DNA from: Paenibacillus sp. Soil766
GTDB lineage: Bacteria; Bacillota; Bacilli; Paenibacillales; NBRC-103111
Assembly: GCF_001428105.1 (NCBI RefSeq)
Contig: NZ_LMSJ01000022.1
Location: forward strand, 26,442-90,441
Length of the DNA stretch: 64,000 nt
Direction: 5' to 3'
In this document: positions 28,005 to 36,926 of the stretch, piece by piece
Position numbering within the stretch: position 1 is the stretch's first letter
Layout of the letters: the number at the start of each line of letters is the position of its first letter
The notes under the pieces: model-generated
Database searches by the model: none
What the model was told of the DNA's origin: nothing
Seen by the model: only the letters and a program-made list of their open reading frames with translations
Position numbers and translations under genes: made by a program

Positions 28005-28847
28005 TTATTTCATACCAGTCAAAGCTACACCCTCGATAAATCGCTTCTGAGCGATAAAGAAAACAAGCAATAGGGGTACAGTTGCCATAACGGAGGCTGC
28101 CATCAATAAGTGCCAATCAGTCCCTGCCGTATCCGTGAATAACTTAAGTCCAACAGGTAAAGTAAATAGTTTATTATCGCTAATGTAGATTAGCGGATCG
28201 AAATAGTTATCCCAGCTGTGAAGAAATGTAAAAATGGCGAGCGTGGATAACGCCGGCGTAGAAAGCGGCAGCATGATACGCCAGAATGTTGTCCATGGTG
28301 TGCAGCCGTCTATTTTCGCCGCTTCCTCCAGCTCATTCGGGACCATGATGAAAAATTGGCGAAGTAAAAATACGCCGAATATTCCGCCTGCACCTAATAC
28401 GGAAGGAACAATTAACGGAAAGTGTGTGTCGGTCAGATGGAGTTTAGACATCCAGACGAACATCGGAATCGCCGTCACCTCCGTCGGAATCATCATACCG
28501 GTCAGCAGGATGAGGAAGATGATATTTTTGAAACGAAAATTCATCTTACCAAAAGCATACCCAGCCAGTGCCGCAAACAAGCAAGTCGCTACGGTAACCA
28601 ATATGGCTATATAAGCGCTATTGAAGAAGTAAAGAGGAAACTCAGGCTGTTTGACGAACACTTGCTTGAAATTAGACCAAGAAATGGGATCAGGAATCCA
28701 TTGCGGCGGAAACAGGAATATTTTCGTAGGATCCTTAAGTGAAGTCGTGATCATCCATAGGAATGGAAACAAGATTACGAGCGATATAAGGGAAAGTACT
28801 GCATAAATGGGCAGGTTTCGAAGTATGCCCTGTTGGTTATTGTTCAT
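28005..28847 (-). CDS. Sugar ABC transporter permease (MalG type)
   Basis: Inner-membrane permease, 280 residues, with six predicted spans. The EAA loop reads ELEEAAKIDGCTPWTTFW then IMLPLSTPALS. Its ATG (28845-28847) lies inside the end of the upstream permease gene (11-base overlap), with AGGTGG upstream. It belongs to the MalG/LacG branch, unlike the YtcP proteins at 821 and 11479. Substrate probably xylan or arabinoxylan oligosaccharides, judging by the GH genes downstream. Confidence 0.92.
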   Translation of the reverse strand: MNNNQQGILRNLPIYAVLSLISLVILFPFLWMITTSLKDPTKIFLFPPQWIPDPISWSNFKQVFVKQPEFPLYFFNSAYIAILVTVATCLFAALAGYAFGKMNFRFKNIIFLILLTGMMIPTEVTAIPMFVWMSKLHLTDTHFPLIVPSVLGAGGIFGVFLLRQFFIMVPNELEEAAKIDGCTPWTTFWRIMLPLSTPALSTLAIFTFLHSWDNYFDPLIYISDNKLFTLPVGLKLFTDTAGTDWHLLMAASVMATVPLLLVFFIAQKRFIEGVALTGMK

Positions 28848-29793
28848 GATGCACCCACCTTTTTCTCATATTCCATTGCACGATGGTTAAGATCAGCACT
28901 AGGAAAAACAAGATGAAAGCGATTGAAGACGCGTAACCGAATTCAAATTGCTTAAACGCCTGCTGATAAATATAGTACACAAGCACATAGGTGCTAATCC
29001 CCGGACCACCGTCCGTCATGACTTGGATTTGAGAGAATACCTTTAGCGAACCGATTAAGGTTAGGATAAGCGCCAGGAAAAACGCTGGTGAGATCATCGG
29101 AAAGGTGATATTCCAGAAAGTTCTCATACGCGAGGCTCCGTCAATCTTGGCAGCTTCGTAATACATTTTGGGAACCTCCTGAAGCGCAGCAAGGAAAATC
29201 ACCATATTCAGACCTACATTCTTCAATACGCTGACTACGATAACTACGGGCATCGCCAAGCCAAAATTGTAGAGCCATGCGGGTCCCTGTATGTTAAATA
29301 ACTGCAGAATTTGATTGACCAAGCCAGCATCCGTCGCAAAAATGTATTTCCACACAATCGCCCATACGACAATCGAAGTCACAACCGGCGTGAATATAGC
29401 GGTTCGAAACAGGCTGATCCCTGGTATTTTTCTATTTAACAGAAGTGCTAAACCAAGCGCGAGCATCAAATTCAAGGGAATGAGCCCCGCCGAAAAGTAC
29501 AACGTATTCCATACCGTTTTCCAAAATAAAGGGTCGTTCAGAAATGCTTTCTCGTAGTTATCTAACCCTACAAACTCCGTATCGTGTAGGAGAGAGTAAT
29601 TGGTGAAGCTCATGCCGAATGCAGCTACGATTGGAATCAATAGGAAAATGATATACCCGAGTACCATCGGAGAAATAAATAAGTAAGCATACCAGGCTCC
29701 GCTTGAAGCAAGACGGCTTTTGCCGCGTTTCCGAACGGAAACGGGTTGCCCGGTCTGCAGGGTTGGAGTCAGATTCGCATCTGTGGAATTCAT
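28837..29793 (-). CDS. Sugar ABC transporter permease (MalF/UgpA type)
   Basis: Inner-membrane permease, 318 residues. After about 40 polar residues the first span is SPMVLGYIIFLLIPIVAAFGMSF. The EAA loop is YYEAAKIDGASRMRTFW then ITFPMISP. The ATG at 29791-29793 was chosen because AAAGGAGAG lies 7 bases upstream; an in-frame start 11 codons earlier is possible. Pairs with the MalG-type protein. Confidence 0.92.
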   Translation of the reverse strand: MNSTDANLTPTLQTGQPVSVRKRGKSRLASSGAWYAYLFISPMVLGYIIFLLIPIVAAFGMSFTNYSLLHDTEFVGLDNYEKAFLNDPLFWKTVWNTLYFSAGLIPLNLMLALGLALLLNRKIPGISLFRTAIFTPVVTSIVVWAIVWKYIFATDAGLVNQILQLFNIQGPAWLYNFGLAMPVVIVVSVLKNVGLNMVIFLAALQEVPKMYYEAAKIDGASRMRTFWNITFPMISPAFFLALILTLIGSLKVFSQIQVMTDGGPGISTYVLVYYIYQQAFKQFEFGYASSIAFILFFLVLILTIVQWNMRKRWVHHEQ

Positions 29794-29964
29794 GTTGTTT
29801 CTCTCCTTTCTCTGTAAGTTAATCATTCAAATGGTGTGCGAAACCCACAGCAAAGCAAGAAGTTCGGAGTAAAAGGGATCTGACGATTGCTAAGACATCT
29901 AGCCGTAACTGGCCATAAACAAGCAACAGACCCTTTTCTACTCTAAACTTCTTCACTGCGCTTT

Positions 29965-31284
29965 TTATTTAAGCAACGGGCTTACTTCACTTTCGGCTTT
30001 GGTCAATACATCCTTCACCTTGCCCGACTGCGCATAGAGCAAATCAAGAATCGTTTGCATCTTGGTATCAATTTGCTGCCAATTTTTGTGAGCTGGCAAC
30101 GTAGTAGCGCCTACCATTTGATCGATGACGGCAAGCTTCACACTCTCAGTCGATGGCCCTTGCTTCAGGAATGATTCCGATTCCAGGATCGACTTGCGGC
30201 TTGGCACGAAATATTGGCTCGTAATGTTCATATTCTCATTATTCGTAATATATTTTAAGAAGTCCGTTGCTTCTTTCGGGAATTTGCTGTCCTTCATAAC
30301 GACAACGCCAGCGTATCCCATTGTAGTGCCAGCACCTTTGGGCCCCTGAGGCAATGGAGCGATATCCCACTCGAAGTCTTTGATCGCCTTAGCTTTACCC
30401 ATATAGCTGAACAATTCTTTTTGCATGGCAATTTTACCCGTGTCGAACGTCGTTTGATCGCCTGGCTTCGGATGCACTTTATCCTTGAATATCATATCAG
30501 AATACAACTGAAGCGCTTGCTCGCCCTCTTTGGAGTTCAAGGTAAACTTCGTACCATCTTTACTTAACAGTTCAGCACCGTATGAATTAAATACCGTTTG
30601 CAGGGCATCTGGCCAGTTGGTCCAGCCATTGCGTACAAAATTCGTTCCATATACACCCTTTCCAGGGTCAGCTAATGCCTTGGCCGCTTTGAGGAACTCC
30701 TCATAGTTCCATTTTCCTTGCTTATACAGCTCAGTTGGCGTTGCCAGTCCTTTTGCTTTGAACATCGTTTTGTTGTAGTAGATCATCGATGTAGGTGTAG
30801 AAAATGGAATTCCATAGATTTTGCTGTCTTTGGTTAATAATTCAAGCGTGGTCGGAAATACCTCATCAAATTTATACGCTGCATCCGACTTCAAGGAAGT
30901 TACGTCAAGAAGCTGACTGCCCTGAATGAATTGCGGTATCATACGTTCTGCGAGCCATGCGACATCCGGAGCCGAGTTCGATGCTTGCATGATCGATAGC
31001 TTCTGCTGGTAGTCAGCGAAAGGAATGATCGTAATCTCCACACTGATGTTTGGGTTTTTCTCTTTATATTTGGCAATCATATCCTCATACATTTTCTTAT
31101 GTGTGTCATTGCCCCATATGCTGAATTTCAGTGTGACAGGCTTCTGCTCCTTCACCTCTGTTGACGAACTTGGCGCTTTGGTAGCTCCGGCTGCTGCCGG
31201 TGTATCTGTTTTGGTACCGCAAGCAGCTAATACCGAAGTTGTTACTAACAGCGTGCCCATAAGTAAGCCAAACTTTTTATTCAT
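29965..31284 (-). CDS. Sugar ABC transporter binding lipoprotein
   Basis: Extracellular solute-binding protein family 1, 439 residues. MNKKFGLLMGTLLVTTSV leads to lipobox LAAC (Cys22). FSIWGNDTHKKMYEDMI and YNKTMFKAKGL segments are typical of oligosaccharide-binding proteins of the MalE/MsmE class. AAAAGGGGA precedes the ATG. cre-like boxes lie 28-54 bp upstream, where they could overlap a promoter. It is first of the transporter genes and follows the two-component pair by 151 bp. Confidence 0.92.
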   Translation of the reverse strand: MNKKFGLLMGTLLVTTSVLAACGTKTDTPAAAGATKAPSSSTEVKEQKPVTLKFSIWGNDTHKKMYEDMIAKYKEKNPNISVEITIIPFADYQQKLSIMQASNSAPDVAWLAERMIPQFIQGSQLLDVTSLKSDAAYKFDEVFPTTLELLTKDSKIYGIPFSTPTSMIYYNKTMFKAKGLATPTELYKQGKWNYEEFLKAAKALADPGKGVYGTNFVRNGWTNWPDALQTVFNSYGAELLSKDGTKFTLNSKEGEQALQLYSDMIFKDKVHPKPGDQTTFDTGKIAMQKELFSYMGKAKAIKDFEWDIAPLPQGPKGAGTTMGYAGVVVMKDSKFPKEATDFLKYITNNENMNITSQYFVPSRKSILESESFLKQGPSTESVKLAVIDQMVGATTLPAHKNWQQIDTKMQTILDLLYAQSGKVKDVLTKAESEVSPLLK

Positions 31285-31311
31285 ATTCGAGTTCCCCTTT
31301 TAGTTGTAGTA

Positions 31312-31338
31312 TGTAACCGCTTCAATAAAACGTTTACA
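31312..31338. promoter_or_regulatory. Pair of cre-like boxes before binding-protein gene
   Basis: TGTAACCGCTTCAA (31312-31325) and, on the minus strand, TGTAAACGTTTTAT (31325-31338) each match 12 of 14 cre positions. They abut each other in the gap between the response regulator and lipoprotein genes. Confidence 0.45.
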
Positions 31339-31435
31339 AACCTTATTATAAAGAAAACGAACCTTCTGTTTTATGGCCTAAAATTCAGAAAAGGTTCGAA
31401 TTGTATCGATGTTGGTTGAAATCCGGATTAAATTC

Positions 31436-32182
31436 TTATTCCTTTTGCTCGCGAAATTCCGATGGAGTCAAACCAACGATTTGCTTAAACAAAGACATGA
31501 AGTACTTCCCATTCGGATATCCCGACATTCTTCCGATGTCTTGAACCTTCATATGTGTGGATTTTAATAGCTGCTTGGCCTTCTCTATACGGCGCTGCGT
31601 CAGGTAATCTGAAAGGTTCTGTCCCGTTTCGGACTTGAACAAAGCAGACAAATACCGATGATTTAGAAAAACCTGATCAGCCAAGTATTGCAGCGATATG
31701 TTCTGATCCAGATGAAGGTCGATAAGCTCCTTCACTTTTCTTATGATTTGTCGCTCCTCTTGCCCGTCCTTTACAGGGGCAGCAGCTTCGGCTTGCAGGG
31801 GATTACTTTTGATATGCACCTTCTTCAATCGATCTATAACTAGCGCTAATTCAGCCTTGTCTACAGGCTTCAATAAATAATCCGCAGCATGATACCTTAG
31901 TGCGTCCCGTGCATACTCGAAATCACTGTACCCGCTCACGATGACTACTGGCAGTTCAGGGAATTGGTCCCTGAGCCTTCTGATCATCTCAATCCCGTTC
32001 ATTTCCTTCATACGGATATCGGTAATGACGACATCCGTCGTATTAACCTTCAGCCAATTGATCGCTTCAAGGCCATTGGACATTTCCCCAACTACCTGAA
32101 CGCCGCCTATGATATGCTCAAGCAAATGACGAAAGCCATTCCGAAGATTGATTTCATCCTCAACTAATAAAATACGAAGCAC
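31436..32182 (-). CDS. YesN-type response regulator with AraC output domain
   Basis: Two-component regulator, 248 residues. The receiver domain covers residues 1-120 with phospho-acceptor D55 in VITDIRM and Lys in LLKPVD. The AraC helix-turn-helix domain is at about 148-245 and ends GKYFMSLFKQIVGLTPSEFREQ. It is shorter than the other YesN proteins here because the linker is nearly absent. It starts 3 bases after the kinase stop, so the two are co-expressed; it probably activates the transporter and xylanase genes downstream. Confidence 0.92.
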   Translation of the reverse strand: MLRILLVEDEINLRNGFRHLLEHIIGGVQVVGEMSNGLEAINWLKVNTTDVVITDIRMKEMNGIEMIRRLRDQFPELPVVIVSGYSDFEYARDALRYHAADYLLKPVDKAELALVIDRLKKVHIKSNPLQAEAAAPVKDGQEERQIIRKVKELIDLHLDQNISLQYLADQVFLNHRYLSALFKSETGQNLSDYLTQRRIEKAKQLLKSTHMKVQDIGRMSGYPNGKYFMSLFKQIVGLTPSEFREQKE

Positions 32183-32185
32183 TTT

Positions 32186-33943
32186 TCATTCCCCTTCCCA
32201 CTGCAATGGAATTTTCACAATAAAATGAGTGCCTTGCCGATGAGTCCTATCCAGAAATAAACCGTATTCCGGTCCGAACAACAGTCGGATTCTCCAGTGC
32301 ACATTGCGTAGCGCGAAGCCTTTCTTCTTAAATCCGAAGCCATCTCTTGCGCCGTGTTCATTGCTTTCTTTGTACATATGAGCTTCTACCTGTGCCATTC
32401 TTTCTTCGTGTATCCCCTTACCATCGTCTGATACCGTGATGATAAATTGATCCTCTTCTATATACGTGGCGATCCGAACGGTGACAATATCCTCGTCCAT
32501 GGCATGCTCGATCACATTTTCGATCAAGGGCTGAAGAAATAATTTGGGAACGAGATAGTCCTCATGCCCCAGGTCAACATCAAGCTCCATCCGAAGCTGT
32601 CCACCTAATCGATAGGACTGGATCTGGATATAGGATTCCACGAATAGCAGCTCATCCTTCAGATAAACAAGCCGCTCCTCCTTATTTACAGTAAAGCGCA
32701 GCAGTCTGCCTAGACTGACGACAACATTTGATAGCTTAGGCTGATTCGACTCCAGAGCCATCAAATTGATCGATTCCAGCGTATTGTAGATAAAATGAGG
32801 GTTGATTTGACTTTCAAGCGTTGATAACTGGGCATCCTTTTCACGAAGCTTGCTTTCATACACCTCTTTAATTAGACGCTCGATTTCAGATACCATCGTG
32901 TTGAAACCATCTGTCAAATGACCAATTTCATCATGGGAGGTAACTTCAGCTCGTTCACCAAAATCACCTTTCTGCACCTTTTTCATTTTCTTATGAAGAT
33001 GTCGAATAGGATTCACTAATCGGCTTGATGCTACAACTGCTAGTAGATAAGCAACGAGCATCGAAGCAGCCGAAACAATAACTGTAGATTTCACTAACTT
33101 GCGAGCTCCTGCAGTTACCTCACTCTTCGGGATAAAGCCCGTCACCTGCATACCCGTAAATTCGGAGTTTACCTTTGCCGAAATTTGTTCTTCTCTGTTG
33201 GCTACCTCCTTCAGGCTCAACGAATTATCCATATCCACCTCATCAATCGGGTAGATCACATCACCATTACGATCCGAAATGTAAATTTGACTCTTACTAT
33301 TATAATTCTTGGATTCTAGCAGACTCTTGAAACCCTTCTCCGACAGATCAACCTTCACGATACCCAAATATTTATTGGTAGAAATTTCCCTAATAACACG
33401 TGCAATGGAGATGACCTTCTCTGCGCCATCCAAATAATAGTCTGCATCGTGAGGCGGTAATACAACAATAGAACCGTTCCCCTTCTCAACGCCAGCCATC
33501 CACGGATTGCGTGAAGCTTCCCAGTATCGATCAATGGTTGTCTCCAGGTTGCTAAACAAATTCCCGTCAAGCGCAAAAATCAAGATGCTCCTGATCTCAC
33601 TTCGATCAAAGGTGAGTGAAGAAATCATCAGATTCATCTTGCTGTATTCATCGGAGGTCACAAAGACTGGAGAACTTTGCCAGTCGTGCTTTCTTAGAAT
33701 ATTCATTACATTCTCATTATAATAAGGCGCCATCGTAATTCGATCCATATCCTTCATATATTGATCCAGGTTAATGTTGACCTGCTCAATAATTTGGCGC
33801 GTGTATCTACGAGAATCCTCCTCGACATTTGCAATATATTGATAGTAAGTAATCAATCCGCTGATAAAAAAAGGGACTGTAATTAGTAAAGTAAATAAAA
33901 TAATGAACTTGCTCCTTAAGGATAAAAAAAGCTTCATGGTCAT
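32186..33943 (-). CDS. YesM-type sensor histidine kinase
   Basis: Membrane histidine kinase, 585 residues. Spans near residues 12-32 (FIILFTLLITVPFFISGLIT) and 290-310 enclose the sensor. HAMP follows, then INPHFIYNTLESIN with the phospho-acceptor His, an N box VIEHAMDE-like, and G1 box DDGKGI. The ATG at 33941-33943 has GAGGTGA about 10 bases upstream; a second ATG two codons later is possible. Partner of the response regulator 3 bases downstream. Confidence 0.93.
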   Translation of the reverse strand: MTMKLFLSLRSKFIILFTLLITVPFFISGLITYYQYIANVEEDSRRYTRQIIEQVNINLDQYMKDMDRITMAPYYNENVMNILRKHDWQSSPVFVTSDEYSKMNLMISSLTFDRSEIRSILIFALDGNLFSNLETTIDRYWEASRNPWMAGVEKGNGSIVVLPPHDADYYLDGAEKVISIARVIREISTNKYLGIVKVDLSEKGFKSLLESKNYNSKSQIYISDRNGDVIYPIDEVDMDNSLSLKEVANREEQISAKVNSEFTGMQVTGFIPKSEVTAGARKLVKSTVIVSAASMLVAYLLAVVASSRLVNPIRHLHKKMKKVQKGDFGERAEVTSHDEIGHLTDGFNTMVSEIERLIKEVYESKLREKDAQLSTLESQINPHFIYNTLESINLMALESNQPKLSNVVVSLGRLLRFTVNKEERLVYLKDELLFVESYIQIQSYRLGGQLRMELDVDLGHEDYLVPKLFLQPLIENVIEHAMDEDIVTVRIATYIEEDQFIITVSDDGKGIHEERMAQVEAHMYKESNEHGARDGFGFKKKGFALRNVHWRIRLLFGPEYGLFLDRTHRQGTHFIVKIPLQWEGE

Positions 33944-34173
33944 TCTTGAATATTCACCTCATAACTTCAGATTCATTGTTATATACGGCCCTATTATGAT
34001 CGCTACTGGACTAGAAATCTACTTTAACTTTACTTTACAATTGGAAAAAACCTGCCCGTCACACAAAAAAAGAGACACCCCGAAGGGAACCTCTGGTGTA
34101 CATATGCGACTTTATACCTATTATCATATCACAGATTCATCGTTCAAATTCGAAATCTTTCGTCCGCCTTTTT

Positions 34174-34209
34174 ACGAACATTAACTCATTGACAACATAT
34201 AATGTTCGT
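34174..34209. promoter_or_regulatory. Inverted pair of PurR boxes
   Basis: ACGAACATTA (34174-34183) and its reverse complement TAATGTTCGT (34200-34209) are separated by 16 bases. Each box with its flank agrees at 11 of 13 positions with the Bacillus PurBox AWWWCCGAACWWT, and 16-17 bases is the known spacing for PurR. The pair overlaps the -35 element, so PurR would repress this promoter. Confidence 0.7.
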
Positions 34210-34217
34210 ATTATGAT
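34189..34217 (+). promoter_or_regulatory. Sigma-A promoter for the riboswitch transcript
   Basis: TTGACA (34189-34194) and TATGAT (34212-34217) are 17 bases apart, a near-consensus vegetative promoter. Transcription would start near 34224, just ahead of the riboswitch. Confidence 0.8.
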
Positions 34218-34254
34218 AGTCAGGTCGTTAACAATCAGTCACATAACAATGAAT

Positions 34255-34360
34255 CGTTCGTATATCCTCGAGAATTGGCTTGGGGGTCTCTAGAGGAAGC
34301 CATAACTTCCTAGCTACGACGGGTGCTCTTTTTCGCATACCCGTGTGGCTAGGTTTTTTT
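34255..34360 (+). ncRNA. Purine riboswitch, guanine class by sequence, with overlapping terminator
   Basis: Aptamer: P1 TCGTA/TACGA (34258-34262 with 34315-34319), P2 34266-34272 with 34279-34285, loop AATTGG, J2/3 GTCTCTA, P3 AGGAAG/CTTCCT, loop CCATAA. The GG and CC needed for the loop-loop contact are present. Positions equal to U22, U47, U51 and A52 are kept; position 48 is C, which is a variable site. The specificity base equal to C74 (34314) is C, which pairs with guanine or hypoxanthine in known members. A terminator hairpin (34309-34324 with 34339-34353, then seven T) uses the P1 and J3/1 bases of the aptamer, so aptamer and terminator exclude each other. That predicts activation by the ligand. 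Confidence 0.85.
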
Positions 34361-34397
34361 GCGTCCAAATATGACTGTTCCTGAGGAGATTGCTACT

Positions 34398-35822
34398 ATG
34401 AAAGCTTATGATTTTATCGTTGTTGGTGCAGGACCTGCCGGTATTTTTGCTTGCTATGAGATGACATTGCTTCACCCTAACGCGAACATTCTACTTGTTG
34501 ACAAAGGCCATGATATTTACAAGCGCAGTTGTCCGATTCTTGAAAATAAAATCAAGCTTTGCCCACCTCCGGCTGGTAAAAAGGACTTCTCTGGCTGTCT
34601 TCCCGCTTGTTCCATTACCTCTGGTTTTGGCGGAGCAGGTGCTTATAGCGATGGAAAATTCAACATTACGACCGAATTCGGTGGCTGGATGACCGATTAT
34701 TTGGCCCCAAGTAAAGTCATGGAGCTCATCCGATATGTCGATCGAATCAACCTCCAGCATGGAGCTACAGAGAATATGACCGATCCAACAACGGAAGCCG
34801 TAAAAAATATTGAACAACGTTCCTATGCCGCAGGTTTAAAGCTGCTTCGCGCACAGGTTCGTCATTTGGGTACAGAGCAGAACCTCATGATCCTCAAGTC
34901 CATCTATGAGTATTTGAAAACTCGCATTGATATGCAGTTCAAAACGGAAGTCGATGATCTCATAACGACAAAGAAAGAAGATAAAAATGTCATTCAAGGC
35001 ATTCGCTTGAAAGATCGCACGGAGCTCTTAAGCAACTATGTCATGCTGGCTCCAGGACGAGACGGTTCGGCTTGGTTAACACAAGTGCTCAAGAAACGCC
35101 GTCTCAAAATGTCCAACAATCAAGTCGATGTTGGAGTCCGTGTTGAAACCTCTGATGTCGTCATGCGTGAAATTAACGAGCATCTATATGAAGGTAAATT
35201 TGTGTATAACACTTCGGTTGGAACACGAGTAAGAACCTTCTGCAGTAACCCTTCAGGACATGTTGTTGTTGAGAATCATAGCGGCATTATGGCTGCCAAT
35301 GGTCATTCCTACAAAGATCCTGCACTTGGATCCAACAACACGAATTTTGCGTTACTTGTTTCTCACAAATTTACGGAGCCATTCGATAAACCGAACGAAT
35401 ATGCACGAGAAATATGTAAGCATGCGAATGACTTATCTAGCGGTGGCGTCATCGTGCAGAAGTTCGGAGATATTATGCGAGGACGTCGTTCTACGGCTGA
35501 ACGGATTCGCGAAGGCTTCTTAGAACCAACACTTTCTGAAGCAGTTCCTGGGGATCTTGGGCTTGTTCTTCCCTATAATACAATGAAGAGCTTAATCGAA
35601 ATGATCCATGCTCTTGAAAAAGTAACACCAGGTATCGCGTCCGAACATACGCTTTTCTACGGTGTAGAAGCGAAATTTTACTCGGCTCGACCTAAACTAA
35701 GTGAGAGCTTTGAAACAGAAATCAAAGGTCTTTTCTGTGGCGGTGACGGAGCAGGTATTACACGAGGATTAGCACAAGCAGGTGCTGCGGGCGTATGGGT
35801 TGCTCGTAATATTCCTCTGTAA
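34398..35822 (+). CDS. FAD-dependent oxidoreductase (COG2509 type)
   Basis: Flavoprotein dehydrogenase of unknown substrate, 474 residues. The N-terminal Rossmann motif is DFIVVGAGPAGIFACYEM. The C-terminal FAD motif is GLFCGGDGAGITRGLAQAGAAGVWVARNI. KRSCPILENK and the Cys-rich CPPPAGKKDFSGCLPACSITSGFGGAGAYSDGKFN region are typical of the COG2509 dehydrogenases. The ATG at 34398 has GAGGAG 9 bases upstream; an earlier in-frame start lies in the riboswitch tail and is unlikely. The gene is transcribed from a PurR-box promoter through a guanine-class riboswitch, so a link with purine metabolism is likely, but no such role is known to me. Confidence 0.88.
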   Translation: MKAYDFIVVGAGPAGIFACYEMTLLHPNANILLVDKGHDIYKRSCPILENKIKLCPPPAGKKDFSGCLPACSITSGFGGAGAYSDGKFNITTEFGGWMTDYLAPSKVMELIRYVDRINLQHGATENMTDPTTEAVKNIEQRSYAAGLKLLRAQVRHLGTEQNLMILKSIYEYLKTRIDMQFKTEVDDLITTKKEDKNVIQGIRLKDRTELLSNYVMLAPGRDGSAWLTQVLKKRRLKMSNNQVDVGVRVETSDVVMREINEHLYEGKFVYNTSVGTRVRTFCSNPSGHVVVENHSGIMAANGHSYKDPALGSNNTNFALLVSHKFTEPFDKPNEYAREICKHANDLSSGGVIVQKFGDIMRGRRSTAERIREGFLEPTLSEAVPGDLGLVLPYNTMKSLIEMIHALEKVTPGIASEHTLFYGVEAKFYSARPKLSESFETEIKGLFCGGDGAGITRGLAQAGAAGVWVARNIPL

Positions 35823-35868
35823 ATTATTTCCGAGGAAATAATTGTTAGTTCGTCAAAATCAGCTAGAG

Positions 35869-35913
35869 ACCAACATACTCGACCTAGAAGGGAGAATGAT
35901 GTTGGTTTTTTTT
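35869..35913 (+). terminator. Terminator after FAD oxidoreductase gene
   Basis: ACCAACAT (35869-35876) pairs with ATGTTGGT (35899-35906), followed by eight T. A second perfect hairpin without T run, AATTATTTCC/GGAAATAATT, covers the stop codon at 35822-35843. Confidence 0.8.
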
Positions 35914-35972
35914 CATGAGAAAAGCCTTTCCAAGCCTCATAGATTGTGGTAAAATAAAACCGTCTCAAGTAA

Positions 35973-35986
35973 TGTAAGCGTTATCA
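35973..35986. promoter_or_regulatory. Perfect cre box before LytTR gene
   Basis: TGTAAGCGTTATCA matches all 14 cre consensus positions. It lies 22 bp before the ATG of the LytTR protein and 18 bases after a possible -10 element (TAAAAT, 35950-35955), so CcpA could block transcription there. Confidence 0.65.
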
Positions 35987-36008
35987 TTTTAAGAAGGGGG
36001 CATATAAA

Positions 36009-36350
36009 ATGAGTGTAGCGCTCGAAGTAAAGAATACCTATGAGGATTTTATTTTAGAAAAGGACATTATGTATTTCCGCGTTGGTGATCATGGTCTAGT
36101 CTCCTTTCATGGGAAGAACTATCATGTCAAGAAACGCCTTAATACGGAAGAGATCCAGAATATGACCTCAGACAGCAGTTTTTTCAAAGTAAACACAGAT
36201 TGTTATGTGAATACTCGTAAAATTCAACATATTCAAGACGGCAAAGTATTCTTCGAAGTGAGAGGATCCGAATCCAAATACACCTCGATTACGAAGCTTC
36301 GCCAACATAGACTGAAAGAAATTGTACAACAACAAAAAGCTGAAGCATAA
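36009..36350 (+). CDS. Stand-alone LytTR DNA-binding protein
   Basis: 113 residues, almost entirely a LytTR domain (about 20-108). The landmarks are IMYFRVGDHGLVSFHGKNYHV, FFKVNTDCYVNTRKIQHI and an RQHRLKEI-type helix at the end. There is no receiver or membrane domain. Such proteins bind direct-repeat DNA sites and often regulate adhesion, competence or bacteriocin genes. AAGAAGGGGG precedes the ATG. A perfect cre box just upstream suggests carbon-source control. The target genes are not evident from the neighbours. Confidence 0.85.
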   Translation: MSVALEVKNTYEDFILEKDIMYFRVGDHGLVSFHGKNYHVKKRLNTEEIQNMTSDSSFFKVNTDCYVNTRKIQHIQDGKVFFEVRGSESKYTSITKLRQHRLKEIVQQQKAEA

Positions 36351-36371
36351 CAGTTGACTATATGCACCAAA

Positions 36372-36405
36372 AAAGGAGCCGAGCGAATTAATCGCCAGCT
36401 CCTTT
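36372..36405. terminator. Bidirectional terminator between convergent genes
   Basis: AAAGGAGC (36372-36379) pairs with GCTCCTTT (36398-36405), with an A run before and T-rich bases after. It serves the LytTR gene and the convergent hypothetical gene. Confidence 0.7.
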
Positions 36406-36418
36406 CTTGTTTACACCA

Positions 36419-36817
36419 TTATGAAATTTTGGCTAGTGTCTCTTGCTGATGCTCGCGGATCAGAAAGCGTATGTAATCGACGGTTGTATCTTTCACTTTT
36501 TTGGCTTCTTCCAACGTAGCGAAGCTGTATTCAGCATAATCTGTGCTTTCATACTTGTTCAACTCTTCATTGTTCATGCCAAGCGTGGAAAAGTTATGAA
36601 TGAGCTCATAGGATGTTTTCGAATCCACATTTTTCACAAAAATATCTTTCGAAAAGAAAGAGCCTTGTTTCTCTACCTTAAAAATGACTCGAAACGGCTT
36701 CTCCTTATCCGAAACAAAACATTTAATGACAACGTCGATTTCCATCGTTTTGTAATCCACAGTGTGCTTCGGTTCCTGCATTGGTTTCTGCATCCATTTC
36801 TTCAATATCCCCAGCAC
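36419..36817 (-). CDS. Hypothetical protein, 132 residues
   Basis: I do not recognise this family. A GTG at 36815-36817 is chosen as start because GAGGAGGGA lies 5 bases upstream; a longer in-frame version has none. The protein is soluble-looking and alternates beta-like stretches (MEIDVVIKCFV, FRVIFKVEKQGSFFSKDIFVKNV) with a C-terminal helical part rich in Glu and Lys. It has no signal peptide or membrane span. It lies alone, convergent with the LytTR gene. Confidence 0.65.
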   Translation of the reverse strand: MLGILKKWMQKPMQEPKHTVDYKTMEIDVVIKCFVSDKEKPFRVIFKVEKQGSFFSKDIFVKNVDSKTSYELIHNFSTLGMNNEELNKYESTDYAEYSFATLEEAKKVKDTTVDYIRFLIREHQQETLAKIS

Positions 36818-36926
36818 AAGATCCCTCCTCACACTTGAACTTATCCTCATATTGTAGCGAATCCCTAGTTAATTGACAACCCAAATGATAGAATCTTTAT
36901 AATATTAATAGTCAAATAGACTCCTT

